Below are positions 42,910 through 55,919 of a DNA stretch of 64,000 nt, piece by piece. Location: positions 32,864,032 through 32,928,031 of the forward strand of contig OZ038509.1 of NCBI GenBank assembly GCA_964036315.1, given 5' to 3'. This DNA is from Acanthosepion esculentum. Taxonomy: Eukaryota; Mollusca; Cephalopoda; Sepiida; Sepiidae. The notes beneath the pieces were generated by a model, which saw only the letters and a program-made list of their open reading frames with translations, searched no databases and was not told the origin of the DNA. Position numbers and translations under genes: made by a program. Position 1 is the first letter of the stretch. Each line of letters begins with the position of its first letter.

Positions 42910-43790
42910 GTTGATAGCAGGGCATTCAAAACAGGGTTTGTTAATAGCTGTTGTATAGGGGATTTTAAGTTGCAATAAAAACAAGGATTGTTAATAGCAG
43001 ACAGTATTTTTCTGGAATTTCGCACGCTTTTTTGTTTACACTCTTAAATCTTTACACGCTTTTATATTCGCACTTATTTGTTGTATCTTTCTTGTCTCCC
43101 GCTCATTTGATTTAACAACCTTTGTGTTTAATCAGCTAAAATATTTGTTTAAAACATGGCGCTCTTGTAGAGAGAAGTAAAAAAAAAAAAAAACTTCTAA
43201 TACAGGACAATTTATTACCAGATTTTGTAGCAACATTGAGTGGCAAAAATAATTTACATGTCATAAAATTAAAAGTTCGAAACCTCGCTTAAAAGAAAAA
43301 TTTGGTAATAGTTTAGTTTATCTTATACCAATAAACCTATGAAGACATTTTCATTTCATATTCGTAATAAGACGAGACACTTTCAGGTGTTAAACGAATT
43401 AATTAATCAATATATTCACTTGATGGATTTTTTTTCCTTAAATCAATACATTAGCTGACATAGTTTAATAGAATTTTTTCGTTCGCCAGTTTTATTTTTT
43501 AAATTTTGATAGTATTCTTTTCCTGAGTGAATATACAACGAAGAATCTCGGCTTCCAGATTCGAGATATTAAAATACTTTTTTGTCGTCTTCAAAAAGCA
43601 TTTAACCAGCAACTACTGATATTAAACAGTTTGTCATTGGATAATAAATGCATTTTACGAATACGATTTTATTAGGCTCAGTCATATTGAGTACGTGACC
43701 CTTATCTTTCGGGTTGGGCAAATCTGGTATGCAAATGAGCATTTGAAATCTGACCCGTTACTCAATTTGAACATATAATGTTAACATCAG
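42910..43790. other. No recognised feature
   Basis: AT-rich DNA with an A14 run near 43180. Nothing else supported. Confidence 0.4.
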
Positions 43791-43791
43791 T

Positions 43792-43895
43792 CGGCGGGGT
43801 GTAATGGTTCGAAAGCTTGTCTTGCTAGATCAATTACGACTGAGTAGTGAGTTCGATCCTCACTGGGTGAGGATGGGGGGAAATCCTTGTGTCAC
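43792..43895 (+). repeat. tRNA-derived SINE (family 2)
   Basis: CGGGGTGTAATGGTTCGAAAG and GAGTAGTGAGTTCGATCCTC (B box). Shares its layout with 52.72 kb. Confidence 0.65.
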
Positions 43896-44614
43896 ATCCG
43901 AGCCACGCTTGAAAAGTCACTATAATGTTAGAGTTTGATACGAAACTAATCTTTAAAATATGTAGAAATCATGTTTTTTTTAATAAAAGATTATAAATTT
44001 TATATTTAAAGATGTTCTTATCAAATGTAACTAATCGCTCAATAAAATTCTAGTTATTTAAAAAATCGCTGATAAAGGCAATTTAAGTACTCGACAGTTA
44101 AATGGGTCGCTACATTACAAGGATTTGAAGCAGCCTTCAATTCATTGACTCAATATTACAATCACCCTCACACCATAACATTCATTTAAATCTTAGTTCT
44201 TCATTCGTGAATTCACAGCTACTCATTTTCATGAGTGTCAAGAAATTTGACACGTTCAAATTTAGAAAAGAACCATTTTTTATTTGAAAGTGGATGACAT
44301 GCAAAAAGATTTAATTCATTCGCTGCGAGAAAATAAAAAAAATACACTAAAAATATTTTGTCTTTGTTCACACGTCTGTTTTTGTTGGTCAATTGTCATA
44401 AAAGTGATAGTTTTTATGTTATTAAACGAATATCTCCTGCTTTTTTCTTTCATATAATTATTGATTCCTTTTATGTTATTAATCCGATTATTTCAATGTC
44501 TGTGTGAATGTCTGTCTGCCCGCTACTATATCTATACAACCCACTTCGCTTACAACTATCCAGGTGATTAATTCATTTGTCCAGCGTGTCCCTAATAATG
44601 AGCATACATTAGGG

Positions 44615-45245
44615 TTGTAGGTAAAAGGGCTAGCCAGAGATGAGAACTACGATGTGGTGACATCAAATTAAATCAAGTCGAAAAATGTAAATATTCAGGC
44701 AATGTTTTAACAGAGAATAGAAATGTTATAGCGAAATCTGAAAGCGCATCAGAATAGCCGAAGATGAATTCTAAAACGTAACGAAAGTATTAAGAAATAG
44801 GAAACGTTCATTAGAAACAAAGAAAACTTATGTAATATCAGTCCTCCTATATGACAGTGAATGCTGAACATTCTCACAGAATAAGAAGTGACTCGAGGCA
44901 TCAGAAATGTGGCTCTACAGAAGGATGCTGAGAATACCATGCACATTTTGAGCAGCGACAAAGTTCTGGAGAAAATGGAAGCAACAACACTTATAATTAG
45001 AATCAGAAAGAGTTGAACTTTTTCGGATGCACAATGAGGAAAGAGGGCTTGGATAATTTGATACTCACACTACATATAGAATAGGAGAGGAACAGAGGAA
45101 AGCAGCGACCTAACGATTTTGTGAAAATGGTTGGCAAAACATGGATTAAGAGAGATAGCAAAAAGACAAAATTTACAAAAAGCTAAAAGAAACTGTGGAG
45201 ATCTATGATCGCCAACGAACTGAAGGGAAACAGCATGTAGAAGAG
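44615..45245 (+). pseudogene. LINE RT C-terminal tail, copy 5
   Basis: Legible blocks across stops: a KCKYSGNVLTENRN-like piece, SLETKKTYVISVLLYDSEC, RLEASEMWLYRRMLRIPCTF, SSDKVLEKM, MRKEGLDNLILT, IGEEQRKAAT and KRQNLQKAK, then the common 3' end with GGGAAACAGCATGTAGAAGA. 5'-truncated just before the YLG block. Confidence 0.65.
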
Positions 45246-45616
45246 TTTATGATAGCATTTTATTTTATAAACCTTACTTTAGAAGAGATAAAAATGTACA
45301 TATTTGAAAACCTAATATTTAACGTGCATATATATTTTTACGCACGTATATACTCACCCAGACGTAGAAAACACGCAATCGCCTATACATAATGGATTCC
45401 TGGACATTTGATCAGGAATAAAAAATAAAAAGCATTTGAAAGTTAGACTTTAGCGTATTTTGAAGATTTGGAATAAATAATCATGTTAATATATGAAATG
45501 CAAAGAAAAAGTAACAAACATAGAAAGTACAGAAACACATGAATTCGAATTTGTTGTAGAAATGGAATCAATATTAGGTGAATTATGCTATTTAAAACAA
45601 ATCAAATATAATAAAA
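45246..45616. other. No recognised feature
   Basis: AT-rich, short frames only. Confidence 0.4.
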
Positions 45617-45617
45617 A

Positions 45618-45667
<50 letters not shown>
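45617..45667. repeat. (TA)n microsatellite
   Basis: About 50 bp TA. A CCTGAAGAAG...GAAAG motif of uncertain meaning follows at 45820. Confidence 0.96.
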
Positions 45668-45669
<2 letters not shown>

Positions 45670-45885
45670 CATATTTTACCCTCACGCTGGATTATTTACA
45701 ACTATTGAATTTATGTATATTTTAATCGTTAATTTAGATGTTTTAGACTTACAACAAATCTTCCTCCATATTATCACTTCATAATAATTTTGATACAATA
45801 ATTTTGCCAACGTTCGTCCCTGAAGAAGTGTTGGCAGAAAGGCGCCTTGGTTAAAAAAAATCAACACTAAACAATGTTTGTTTAA

Positions 45886-45888
<3 letters not shown>

Positions 45889-45968
<80 letters not shown>
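45889..45968. repeat. (TA)n microsatellite
   Basis: About 78 bp TA. Confidence 0.97.
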
Positions 45969-45969
<1 letters not shown>

Positions 45970-46373
45970 GAAAGGAAAAAACTAACACATCATCAGAATT
46001 TCGTAATAAATTTATTTTGGAAAATAAGTTTTTTTAATATCTACCACATCAGGCCAAAATTGCAATATGGTTTAAATTTACACAGACAATATATTAAAAT
46101 TATTTAAAAATTAAATCACAAGAGAACAGGAAGTAAATGTTTAAATTATTTGACCTAGAAAAATTTCCTGGGGATTTTCATTATTGAAGAGGGGGGAAAA
46201 TGAGAAGCAAAGTGCCAGTACAATGAGTAAAGTCAGGATGGGGGAAATCCAAGTGACAGTTACTGAAATACATTGAAATTAAATCAAAATTTATACCATC
46301 ATCATCATCTAATAGGCGTATACATCTAAAATACATATGCAAACATACGCGTCCATATGTATCCCAGTCTGTT

Positions 46374-46379
46374 TCTATC

Positions 46380-46410
<31 letters not shown>

Positions 46411-46413
46411 CTC
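46374..46413. repeat. (TATC)n microsatellite
   Basis: About ten units with one TTTA variant. Confidence 0.9.
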
Positions 46414-46857
46414 AGTGGCGACTCTAGTTCAACAATGTTTGTTTGGTTCATTACAATCTTTAACAAAATATACTATTGGTATAACTTAGATGCAAAAATG
46501 ATTACATTACTCTAACAAAAATATATAATTTAAAAAAAATCTCTGTACATGAAATTTTTAAAAAATGCATATTTTGGTATTTTAATATAAATTCTATAAA
46601 AATAATCATTTATTTACAAAAATTCCAGACATGTAAAACGTGTGTATGTGTCTCGAATGTGTGTTTGTATATGTGCCTATACGTTAATGTGTTTAAGTAT
46701 CTCTCTGTCCGCGAATTTTTATTTTAATTTATTGTAGGTTTATGATCAGTACTGCTGACTGATGTCATATTTCCTCAACACTACCCCAGTCACATTCTAA
46801 CTCCCCAGATGACGAATTATGGCCGCTACTTTCTTTGATTTTCGTCGATTTTAAGAT

Positions 46858-47157
46858 TTAATTTGCCTTTTTCAATTGATACATTCTGCTAAAAACCTTA
46901 TACTGTACGGAATAAATTTGAAAACATTTGAAAAAAATAAGTTGTAATAAAAATGTGTTCTTTGAAAAACAGGGTATACAAGTCATCAGATATTTTAAAA
47001 GAATATTTATAAAATTAAAGCAAGAAATATATTGCCTATTAAATATGTCGCCAACTTGTTCCGACTGCCCAGAGTTAATTTTATTTAATTTTTTTTTACT
47101 TAATTTATTTCTTACTTCTTCATTAGGAACAATATCAACGAAATGGATTTCGCTCAA
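46858..47157 (-). other. Unrecognised 99-codon frame
   Basis: The first 45 codons (SEIHFVDIVPNEEVRNKLSK and following) have protein-like composition, but the rest turns Phe/Ile/Leu-rich. No family recognised and no splice or start context that convinces. Could be a relic of an element or chance. Confidence 0.2.
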
Positions 47158-47319
47158 ATGTTTTGAGACACGAAGTTAAAGCAATTCATTTGGGATCCAT
47201 TTGAAGTTAAGAACGAAATCGACGTACTACGAAAGGTTTTGGATGCTTTGAAATAGATATACTTGAATGTTAACTCGCTCAGGCTGAGCCCAACAAGCCT
47301 GACACCCAAAGAGTCAACA

Positions 47320-47320
<1 letters not shown>

Positions 47321-47382
<62 letters not shown>
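47321..47382. repeat. (TA)n microsatellite
   Basis: About 60 bp TA. Confidence 0.97.
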
Positions 47383-47387
<5 letters not shown>

Positions 47388-48980
47388 CCCATTCTTGAAC
47401 ATGACAAAAAATAATCGAAAGCACTCTAAACTTAACATTTGATTGCGGTAAGTTTCCTTACACATTTTCGCCTGAAATAAACCGATTAATTCCACACTAG
47501 GAAAAACTCACTAAACAGTTTCATAGGCATTCTCTTTCTATTCTATGTAATATAACCTATTCGAATATATACATATATATATGAGAAAAATGTTGACAAA
47601 TTCCGTTGATGAATCGATATAATCAGAAAAATAATTTTATTTCAGATTTTAAATTTTCTAAATTAAAATTATTTACAATTTCTAAAACGATACAGTTAAA
47701 ACAAATTTCAAGCGTTCATAAGTTAACGAAAATATTAATCTTTTCAAGATGATTTCAATTAATTGCCAAAATATGTCAAAATAGAAGTTTTCACGATTTC
47801 TTTGGATTTTTCATCCAATCTATACTGAGATGTCATATTCTGTTTTTAATAGAAATATTTACAACAGAATTTTGTTTGTGTAAGATTTTATTGAACAGCT
47901 CGTTCTTATTCTGCAAACTATTTCTCACTTTGTACCAAAAGATACTAAATAGATGAAGTAGCTCCTAACCCACTTCAGAAATTAATCCAAGAGGAAATAT
48001 TTTGTCTTTAAAATATGTATGTGAGAATGGAAATGAAGATACAAGATATATGGAAGTTGTACTAAAAGCGGAAATAATGTTAAAGTCTAAATAATAGAAA
48101 AGTTCACAAATTCAGTGGTGAAAGAATGAGGAATGGTGTAGAATGTCAAGTCGGCCATATTAATATGCAAAATAATAAAATATTTTTTCATATTCATAGA
48201 ATATTGTGTTAATCAAACATACGTTTATATGACTTTGGGTTTATTTATACATAAAAAATACGCTTCATTTTGTTTGCATCCCTGGTACGTAGGTTATGGT
48301 AATTATTTGTTTAATTAGGATAAATATAAGTTGAATCTCATATGATATATTGGTCGTATAAACAGAAGTATATTCTGAAATGTAAACCAACATCGGTTGG
48401 TTAATAGGGATTTTATTGTGGAAACTTTGACTAGCATAATAAAAGCTGACATGGCCTGTAGTAGCAAATCTAATATAGACAGATACCACTTCATTCTGTT
48501 TATTATATCAATAATTCGATTCCATTGATTACATGAATTATGACACACGTTCTTTATAACGATCGATTCATTTCCTACGCCTTGAAATAAGGATGAGAAT
48601 TCACGGTTGGATAAATGTGACCGGATCACGAGATAAGAAAATAGAATTAAAGGTGTAAAAGTCAACGGCAAATTAGTGACTGTATCAAATCAACTGCTTG
48701 GAAAGAGAATTTGTGTTTAAGCAGAAGAACTTTACCGTTAACTCCTGATGGACATTATCAAATTGACAGACGCTGTAGTGCTGGACATTCTTGAACTTGT
48801 CTCTAACAAGGGAAACACGGTAAAAGTGAATTTTATGACTATAACTTTAAAGATTGTGACTACATTTATTAGCAAATTTTATGTTCAAACATTTTGAAAC
48901 TTTATTTTAAGTAGCAAAATGTAAAGAGATGAAAAAGTAGAAATGTATGTTTATGACAAAAAAATTGCAGATTATAAACA
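47383..48980. other. No recognised feature
   Basis: About 1.6 kb of AT-rich DNA. Frames at 48265-48671 (-) overlap each other in different phases and look like chance. Confidence 0.4.
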
Positions 48981-48982
48981 TA

Positions 48983-48996
48983 CATGCATATATATG

Positions 48997-49030
<34 letters not shown>

Positions 49031-49047
49031 AGTGTGTGCGTGTGTGT
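48983..49047. repeat. (TA)n-(TG)n microsatellite
   Basis: Short compound array. Confidence 0.92.
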
Positions 49048-49079
49048 TATTTTTAATTGATACCCGTATTTGAATAAAA

Positions 49080-49200
49080 GCTCCTTTTATTCATTAAACA
49101 GTATATTTATTTAATTTTTCCTATTTGCCTGAATATTTGAGAAATCTTATTTGAGAAAGAGCGCATATTTTTCTCTAAAATGGTGTTTCCCTAAGCTATG
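49080..49200. repeat. Dispersed repeat shared with 21.23 kb
   Basis: AAACAGTATATTTATTT, CCTGAATATT, GAGAA and CTTAT occur in the same order at 21265-21330. Family unknown. Confidence 0.5.
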
Positions 49201-49234
49201 TTATATCAGTAGGAAAGTGACTGAAACCGAGATT

Positions 49235-49425
49235 AATCAAGAATTTCTAAACATATAGCAGGAGCACCAGACTAGATCTGGCAGCAATGTTCAATGCTTG
49301 GACGAATGATTGATTTATAAATATGTTAAATAGTTTCTGGTGATAGAAATGTTTTAGCACGACCCAAAGTACCAACTTTCCTAGCAATTGATTCAATATA
49401 ATCTTTCCACTTCGTGTTAGCTGCA
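49235..49425 (-). pseudogene. LINE RT C-terminal remnant (second family)
   Basis: The minus strand reads KWKDYIESIARKVGTLGRAK and then FLSPETI, a stop, HIYKSIIRPSIEHCCQI and SGAPA. This is the well-known post-catalytic block of LINE RTs (YIE..A-K...L-R...IRP-MEYC-W-GAP), related to the relic at 6.5 kb. Stops break it. Confidence 0.7.
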
Positions 49426-50234
49426 TTAATTCCTTTACAATGAATGATAACTTTTATGCATATATACATGTTTCTATTTTATCCAAACACAAAAGATTTC
49501 TGATTTGTTTATGTTTTGCAGGAATATTACAAGGGGAATCTCTTTTCTAAGAAAACCATTCTTCTTCGTCGCTTGTTTTAAAGTTAACAGTGACGTTTCT
49601 TGAAAATATTCATATACATTTTTTTACCGCGTTCGTAATTTTTCCTAGGATGTCACCATCGTTTTAAAATTATGCAAAATGAAAAGTAGAGTGGAAGCTA
49701 TGTTTTACATCGCTGTTCGCCATGACATTTAATTTCCTCCATTTTTATTACAGTTTTTGCTTTCTTCCCAAAAACTTTTACTCCCACGTTTCCATTAATT
49801 TTCTGTTATGTCAACCATTGTTTATATCAGCGTCTTCGCGACTAGCCCATGGTTGTGTTTATAATACTTGCATATCACTTACAATTCTTACATATTGTAG
49901 TAATATATCTTAGATGGAGTGGGGGCGTTGTTTTCAAGTTTTTGGTAATCTTTGGTGATATAAGTCCTTGTAGTCATATGATTTGAATTTGAAATGTTTT
50001 ATGAATATATTGTATTTTTTTATACTAAGACTTGAACTGAAATATTCAGTCATTGAATTGGTGAGATCAACACTAGTTCTTGAAATTCACTAACAATTAT
50101 ATAGTTGTCAATGGCTGCCTTGGAAAACTCGTTGGAAATTGCGTACTATTTCACATTTCACGTATAGCATACAATACACTCTGTGTACGATATTTTATAT
50201 ACATTTTAGTCAAGTATTGCAAGAATACATGATT
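49426..50234. other. No recognised feature
   Basis: AT-rich DNA, nothing supported. Confidence 0.4.
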
Positions 50235-50835
50235 GTCAGCAAATGGAACAGTGCAACATGCAGATTACAAATCGGAGATACCAAACTCAAGCAAGTATAA
50301 CAATTTAAATATCTAGGAAATGTTTTAACAGAGGACAGAAAGTGCGACACCGAAATCCTAAGGCGTTTTGGGATAGTGAAATATGCCTTTCAAAAGTTAA
50401 ACAAAGTATTAGAAAACAGAAAAAAGAGTACTGAACTGTTACGCATAATTAGTTCTCCTATATGGCATTGAATACTGGACAATCTCGTCACAGATGAAAG
50501 GCAAGAGAATGGTGGTTCTACAAAAGGATTATGAGATAACCATGAACCGAACATGTGAGCAAAGGCGAAATTTTAGAGAAAATGTAAACAAAAATAACAT
50601 GAGAAAGTTGAAATTTCTAGGGCACATAATGAGGAAAGAGAGCTTGGAAAATATGAGACTCACAGGACATCTTGAAGGTGTGAAAGACAGGAATACAGCG
50701 CATAACTTACGTAACACGCTTGTATAAATGGATGGCTGAACAGGGTTCAGGAGAAATAACAAAAGACAAAATTTCTTCAGAGTCAGGAAATTATGGAGAG
50801 CCATGATCGCCCTCATCCTAAAAGCACACAAAAGA
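50235..50835 (+). pseudogene. LINE RT C-terminal tail, copy 6
   Basis: Blocks: MQITNRRYQTQASI-like, KCDTEILRRFGIVKYAFQKL, LLRIISSPIWH, a MNRTCEQRRNFRENVN-like stretch, RKLKFLGHIMRKESLENMRL and TGHLEGVKDRN (frame 50494-50727), then LYKWMAEQGSGEI and the RATKD-type end. 5'-truncated at about 50235. Confidence 0.7.
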
Positions 50836-50962
50836 AGAATCGTCTAACTATTCAACATTTTTATCTATGCATGTTTTCTTGCTTTTTTCTTTTTTCGTTC
50901 TTTTCCTTAAATCTTTATCTATTTCTGATTTCCTCTTCACCTTTCTCATATTCAGTTTCTTC

Positions 50963-50997
<35 letters not shown>

Positions 50998-52715
50998 TTA
51001 ATTCCATCTATCCATCGATGGGACTTTCTTGTTTAAGACACATTTATTCTAGGAAAAGAAATCTAAATTATGGGACGAGCATTCATCTTCTTCCCTGTGC
51101 AATCAGTTTAAAGATTTTTATGTGCAGCTTATCGATATCTCGCCTGCTGCTTTACAAAATCTATCGTTTTGGTCTCGTTCTATCTCGTTATATATTGTAA
51201 GAAGTTCGATTCCCAATTACAAGCATCTGTCAGTTGCAATTTTAGAATCATTACGTCAAATCACTTACGTACTATTATTAGTGTTAAGTTTATATTAGCA
51301 TTTTTATTTAATAGAATGACACCGTGCACGGTACAAAGTCGCCTATACAGAGTACATAAATACATTAATTATGGAGAAAATATTTTGGGTGTAGCTGCTG
51401 TATGTTTCTCTGCTTTGTTTTTATGCGGTTTCCACGGATGTTGTTATCTTCATTGTTGCTTTATTCTCAGATGGTTATGTCTTCGTGATAGGTGATTTCG
51501 CGTATGCTGATTTTTCGTAGTTGCCGATTCTGTGGATTGTGAGGTCTTTGGGATTTGGGATTCCATGGATGCTGATGATCCATCGTAATGTAGTCAGCCC
51601 CACTTTTTCTCTCATCTAGAAAACTTGATCTAAAATTACATCTTCCACATTTAAAAGTAAAAGAAGTCTATGTATTTGTAAACCCTGAAGAGCTCTGACG
51701 TCAAAAATGTAAATGTCATGTTTGATTCTGAAAAGTTCTTGACTTGATCAAGAAGAAATTTAATGAAAAGTAATTTTTGGTCATTTGATCAACTTTTCAA
51801 AAGTGTGTCTGACCACAAACCATTCATCACACCTTATAAGAGTTTGCATCAAAACGAGAAGGATGTTTTGAAACTTTTAGGAAAAGTCTAAAGATTCATG
51901 GATATTATTTAGAAATTAAAAAAATATTCTTTTATCTCCCAAATAAAAATAAGCTTCTAAAAACTTTGCATTTGTTCAAGAATGACGAATGGTGTAAATA
52001 GGTTACGATGTGACAGCATATACGATAGCTTCAGTAGATCATAACTTTAGATAATTTTACTATTTTAATATTACCTTATACTGAGATAACATATTTGGGA
52101 TTATTTTTATTGGTTTTTTGAGAGGAAATCACTCTTATACACAATGAAATACAGTAATTATATTTTGGGGGTAAAGAAAACGTTGGAAGAAGTCAACTAT
52201 CGATTAATTGATATTGCATAACGCAGACAAAGCAGGAACAGAAGAAAAAGAACAAAATGCTCTAAAGGTTAGACACGTAAAAGATAATTATGCTCTAAAG
52301 GTTAGACAAATAAAAAAAATCGTTCATTATTTTCTGGACAACTGTAAAAATGTATCAGAATAATTAACTGAATTTTTATGACTATCGAAAGTTTTCCGAA
52401 TTTTGAGGAAGATCGAAAACTTTATCCGTTTTTATTTCAACCCGAGTATAAATTGTTCTAATTCATTATAAATGAAATCTGTTGCACTTTTCCAGAAAAA
52501 TAAAGTTCCTGAAATATATTAAAAAAAATTAAACAAGATGAGAGAAGAAACGAATTTACTGAGTTCGAGTGAAGACATCAAGTGTTAAACTGAAAGCTAA
52601 TTTTGGAAAATCATATTAAAACATTTGGTGACTGGATATCTACATTGTTTTTATAGCATCATGATAAAAAGCGTAAATTGACATCCGTACACATATGACA
52701 GTAGATACTGGCATT
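50836..52715. other. No gene recognised
   Basis: Contains a pyrimidine-rich patch with (TTTC)n at 50964-51000 and unassigned AT-rich DNA. Confidence 0.4.
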
Positions 52716-52890
52716 TCGACGTAATGCAATGGTTAGCAAGTTCGTCTCGTTAAGACAATTTTTGACCGAGTAGTGAGTCCGATCCTCATTGAGTGCTCCA
52801 TACTTTTGGCCTTATGCCATGTCTAAGCTGCGCTTAGTAAATTGCCATACAGCGGTAGATAGATCTACAGACTTATAGTTCGGAGCTTGA
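52716..52890 (+). repeat. tRNA-derived SINE (family 2)
   Basis: CGTAATGCAATGGTTAGCAAG and GAGTAGTGAGTCCGATCCTC, matching 43.79 kb block by block, with a longer tail here. Confidence 0.65.
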
Positions 52891-53169
52891 TACAGTGAGT
52901 ACATGAATTAATCTGAAGTTTTACAGTATAATTTTCGAACTAGGTGTTTAATATTTACGGCTGAATAAAATACTCCAACGCGGGAGGAGACTGTGTTAAT
53001 CAGTAAATAGTTCTTGAATATAAAAAGAGAAATCGCTTTCTGTGACAGAATGCGCATTTCATATGACTGAAGAATTTCAGTCAGTGTACGTTGTCATAGT
53101 CAAGCACATCACGAGTGACACAAACTTACTTGGAGATGCTTGATTTTATCGAGTCACCATCGCTAGAAT

Positions 53170-53265
53170 GGTTTCAAACAAAGGTTAAAAAACCTAGTCA
53201 GTCCTGGTATTTAACCCACAGCCGGGGAGAAGAGCCGCAGTCAATTACCCCACATACACATCGTG
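53170..53265 (-). repeat. SINE-tail-like fragment
   Basis: TATTTAACCCACAG and surrounding bases recall the SINE tail at 58.82 kb (CTATTTAACCCATAG). Ends uncertain. Confidence 0.3.
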
Positions 53266-53483
53266 TTCTTGCATAAAAAATATGCTTTTTTCGTCATCAT
53301 TCTACAGTTTTGTTGATGTACGTACAAATACGGGAAATAAGTCCCAATCAGGTGTTTTCTCACATTTAATTTCTATATAAAAACTTGCGAAATATATTTA
53401 ACTTAACTCACGATCAAAATTTGAACTGAATGTATATCCTGAATGTAAAGTTTTTTAATACACGTGCTCGCGCTCACACACGA

Positions 53484-53484
53484 C

Positions 53485-53530
<46 letters not shown>

Positions 53531-53533
53531 TTA

Positions 53534-53619
<86 letters not shown>
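53484..53619. repeat. (ATCT)n-(CT)n-(TA)n microsatellite
   Basis: Three arrays in succession. Confidence 0.97.
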
Positions 53620-53624
<5 letters not shown>

Positions 53625-53699
53625 AAAAAAAGAAAGAACAGTAAGATGTATAATTCGGACGTAACTCATAATTGATACAATAATAGTTAATAAAAATGA

Positions 53700-53943
53700 A
53701 CACGCGACCGCCCCTGTCTAAATAATTGGATTTATCTGTATCCTTGGAAACAAAAATTATAAAAGTATGTGCTTTTAAAACTCAGTAAATTTCAAAATAA
53801 GTTACTCCAAAATTTGCTTGAAAATGAAACAGAAGTAATGCTTTTAATTTCATTATATAATTGAATTTGAAGTTTTTAGTTTCTGTTTTTGAAACATGGT
53901 GATTTCTGTGTAGCGATGGAACTACATTTTTAAATCAGTTAAT

Positions 53944-53946
<3 letters not shown>
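53700..53946. repeat. Dispersed repeat R1, copy a
   Basis: About 245 bp homologous to 63710-63962. Shared words include TTATC(T/G)GTA, CCTTGGAAAC, AAGTTACTCCAAAATT(T/C)GCTTGA, GAAACATGGT and TAATTTATAATATATA. Both copies end in (TA)n. Confidence 0.8.

Positions 53947-53986
<40 letters not shown>
53947..53986. repeat. (TA)n microsatellite
   Basis: TA run at the end of repeat R1a. Confidence 0.95.
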
Positions 53987-53988
<2 letters not shown>

Positions 53989-54079
53989 GTGAGGAAAATT
54001 TTTATTAGTACATAGATTTTAGCTTTGTTATTATATATCAAGCATTGTTCTGTTGCAACCTCTAACACTCACTGCCCAC

Positions 54080-54082
<3 letters not shown>

Positions 54083-54134
<52 letters not shown>
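54083..54134. repeat. (TA)n microsatellite
   Basis: About 50 bp TA ending in TAGATAGATAG. Confidence 0.96.
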
Positions 54135-54136
<2 letters not shown>

Positions 54137-55460
54137 TAGATAGAGTGATTGATAACTCCAAAGAAACGCGATATCTAAGATTTAAAATTAAGTTTTTAAA
54201 TGAATTATCTTTCTTGAGGCTTTGATTTTAGTTTTAATTTCAAGCTAACAGTTTTCCAGTAAGCAAAATATTACTTTTCAAAAATCGCTGACTTTACCAC
54301 CATTTTTAGCTATCTGTCAATACAATATAAAACCTTTTTATTAAAAAATATTTTTAAAATAAAATATACTTTCCTGAAACATTATTTGAGTAATATTAGC
54401 TAAATTATTATTTACTGTAAGTTTGAAATATCGCAGAAATCCTTTTTTAACACGGAGGTAGATGTTTATTCAAGGTGTTGACAGCTTGACAATCTTATTG
54501 ACAACAAGAATTTTAACTAATTTTTCCTGTAAAAATTACTTGAGCATATATGTGAGCGTCCTTTTTAAATATATATATTTTTAACTCCCCAGCAATCTTA
54601 AAATTTAGGAAGATAAAATCTGTAACTCAAATATTTTATTAAATTTTGGATACTTAAATTTATTATTTATTTTATTTTTTGATAATGCCGTGTATGGACG
54701 TTCGTATTTACAAAATTCGGCACGTTTATGCACGAACAAAACAAATTTTAAATTTTTTCTTTAAATACCGGAGGTTACTAAATTGTAGTAAACTCTCTAT
54801 TTATGATTAGAAAATACAGTTTTGCTTAATAACAAAATCACCTAAACCGTTAAAATTAGTATAGAATTTTTAAAGATTTAAAACTTTATAAATTATTCTA
54901 AGTAAAATTCATCGACAGAATTTTTTTTAACAAAATAGTGTCAATAATATATCTTATTCATAAAAGCAATTAAAAGCTTTTCTAATGAAATTATGTTTTT
55001 ATTTTTTATTGCATTTTATTGCATCTATTATTCAGAGCAGATATTCGGTATCTGGGGTGTCTTGTTTTACAAAAAGAAATTGATAATTTAAATTCTCTAC
55101 GGAGTTCTGCGTATAATTAATATAAACATTAAGCAGTACCAGAAATTAATTTCTCAAAATTTCATAAAATAAATAAGTGAGCGTAGGTATGTGTGTGTGT
55201 GTGGGGGGATAACAAATGCAAAAAAAGTTTTTACCAACATTTTATAAAACAGAAAATTTCTAAAATAATTTCATTTCTTTGTGAATAAGTCCTGATAGTT
55301 TCATCAGACAATTATTTGATTTTTGAAAGAATCTCCAAATCAATGTGTTTTTGAACCCCAAAAAGACGCTAAAATTTCACATACTAATTTATGGTCTCCC
55401 GCTGATGCAAGGAAAACAGAATTTTAAAACAAAGTTTTTGAACGTTCTAAAACGGTTGAA
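54135..55460. other. No gene recognised
   Basis: AT-rich. On the minus strand at 55290-55312 CTGATGAAACTATCAGGACT resembles an element-end motif. Confidence 0.4.
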
Positions 55461-55517
55461 AATTTAATAACAAACTTTAGTCTTTCAAGACGAATGACTA
55501 AAGTTTGTTATTAAATT
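55461..55517. repeat. 22-bp perfect inverted repeat
   Basis: Arms 55461-55482 and 55496-55517 are exact reverse complements with a 13-nt spacer. Confidence 0.95.
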
Positions 55518-55738
55518 ATATAGGGCACATAATGTTGCCACTCCTGCTCCAAGGAAGGAGACAAGGGGACGAAAGAAAAAGATTGATGATAGAACTGGCA
55601 GGGTAAAAAGAGAAGAAGTTGCGAAGAATATGACTATAACGAGCCAAGAAATTGCAGCCAGTCCTTGCAAATTTAACCGCTGAAACGAAAGTTGAGCTAA
55701 ATTCAAAGGATAAGGTGAGTCACTTTTATCGAACAGCA

Positions 55739-55739
<1 letters not shown>

Positions 55740-55790
<51 letters not shown>

Positions 55791-55815
55791 ATATATGTGT
55801 GTGTGTGTATGTATG

Positions 55816-55858
<43 letters not shown>
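55740..55858. repeat. (TA)n-(TG)/(TATG)-(TA)n microsatellite
   Basis: Two TA runs separated by a TG/TATG-rich segment. Confidence 0.95.
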
Positions 55859-55861
<3 letters not shown>

Positions 55862-55873
55862 TATTGAAACCTC

Positions 55874-55906
55874 CTGAAGAGTGGATTAAAAAGTTAATCT
55901 ACGAAC
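55874..55906 (+). other. Hammerhead-core-like motif with 9-bp helix II
   Basis: CTGAAGA, then GTGGATTAA, loop AAAG, TTAATCTAC, then GAAC. The stem has nine pairs (one G-T) and starts with the canonical G-C next to the core. The 3' core is GAAC instead of GAAA. It sits directly after a (TA)n array. Confidence 0.45.
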
Positions 55907-55919
55907 TATGTGTGGATGA

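Noticed and set aside
43792..43870. Functional tRNA gene
   Set aside because: A and B boxes are present, but no cloverleaf could be closed by eye and the layout recurs at 52.7 kb, so it is a SINE.
46858..47179. Possible host exon (SEIHFVDIVPNEE)
   Set aside because: Half the frame is low-complexity, no splice signals fit and I recognise no family; kept only as a low-confidence note.
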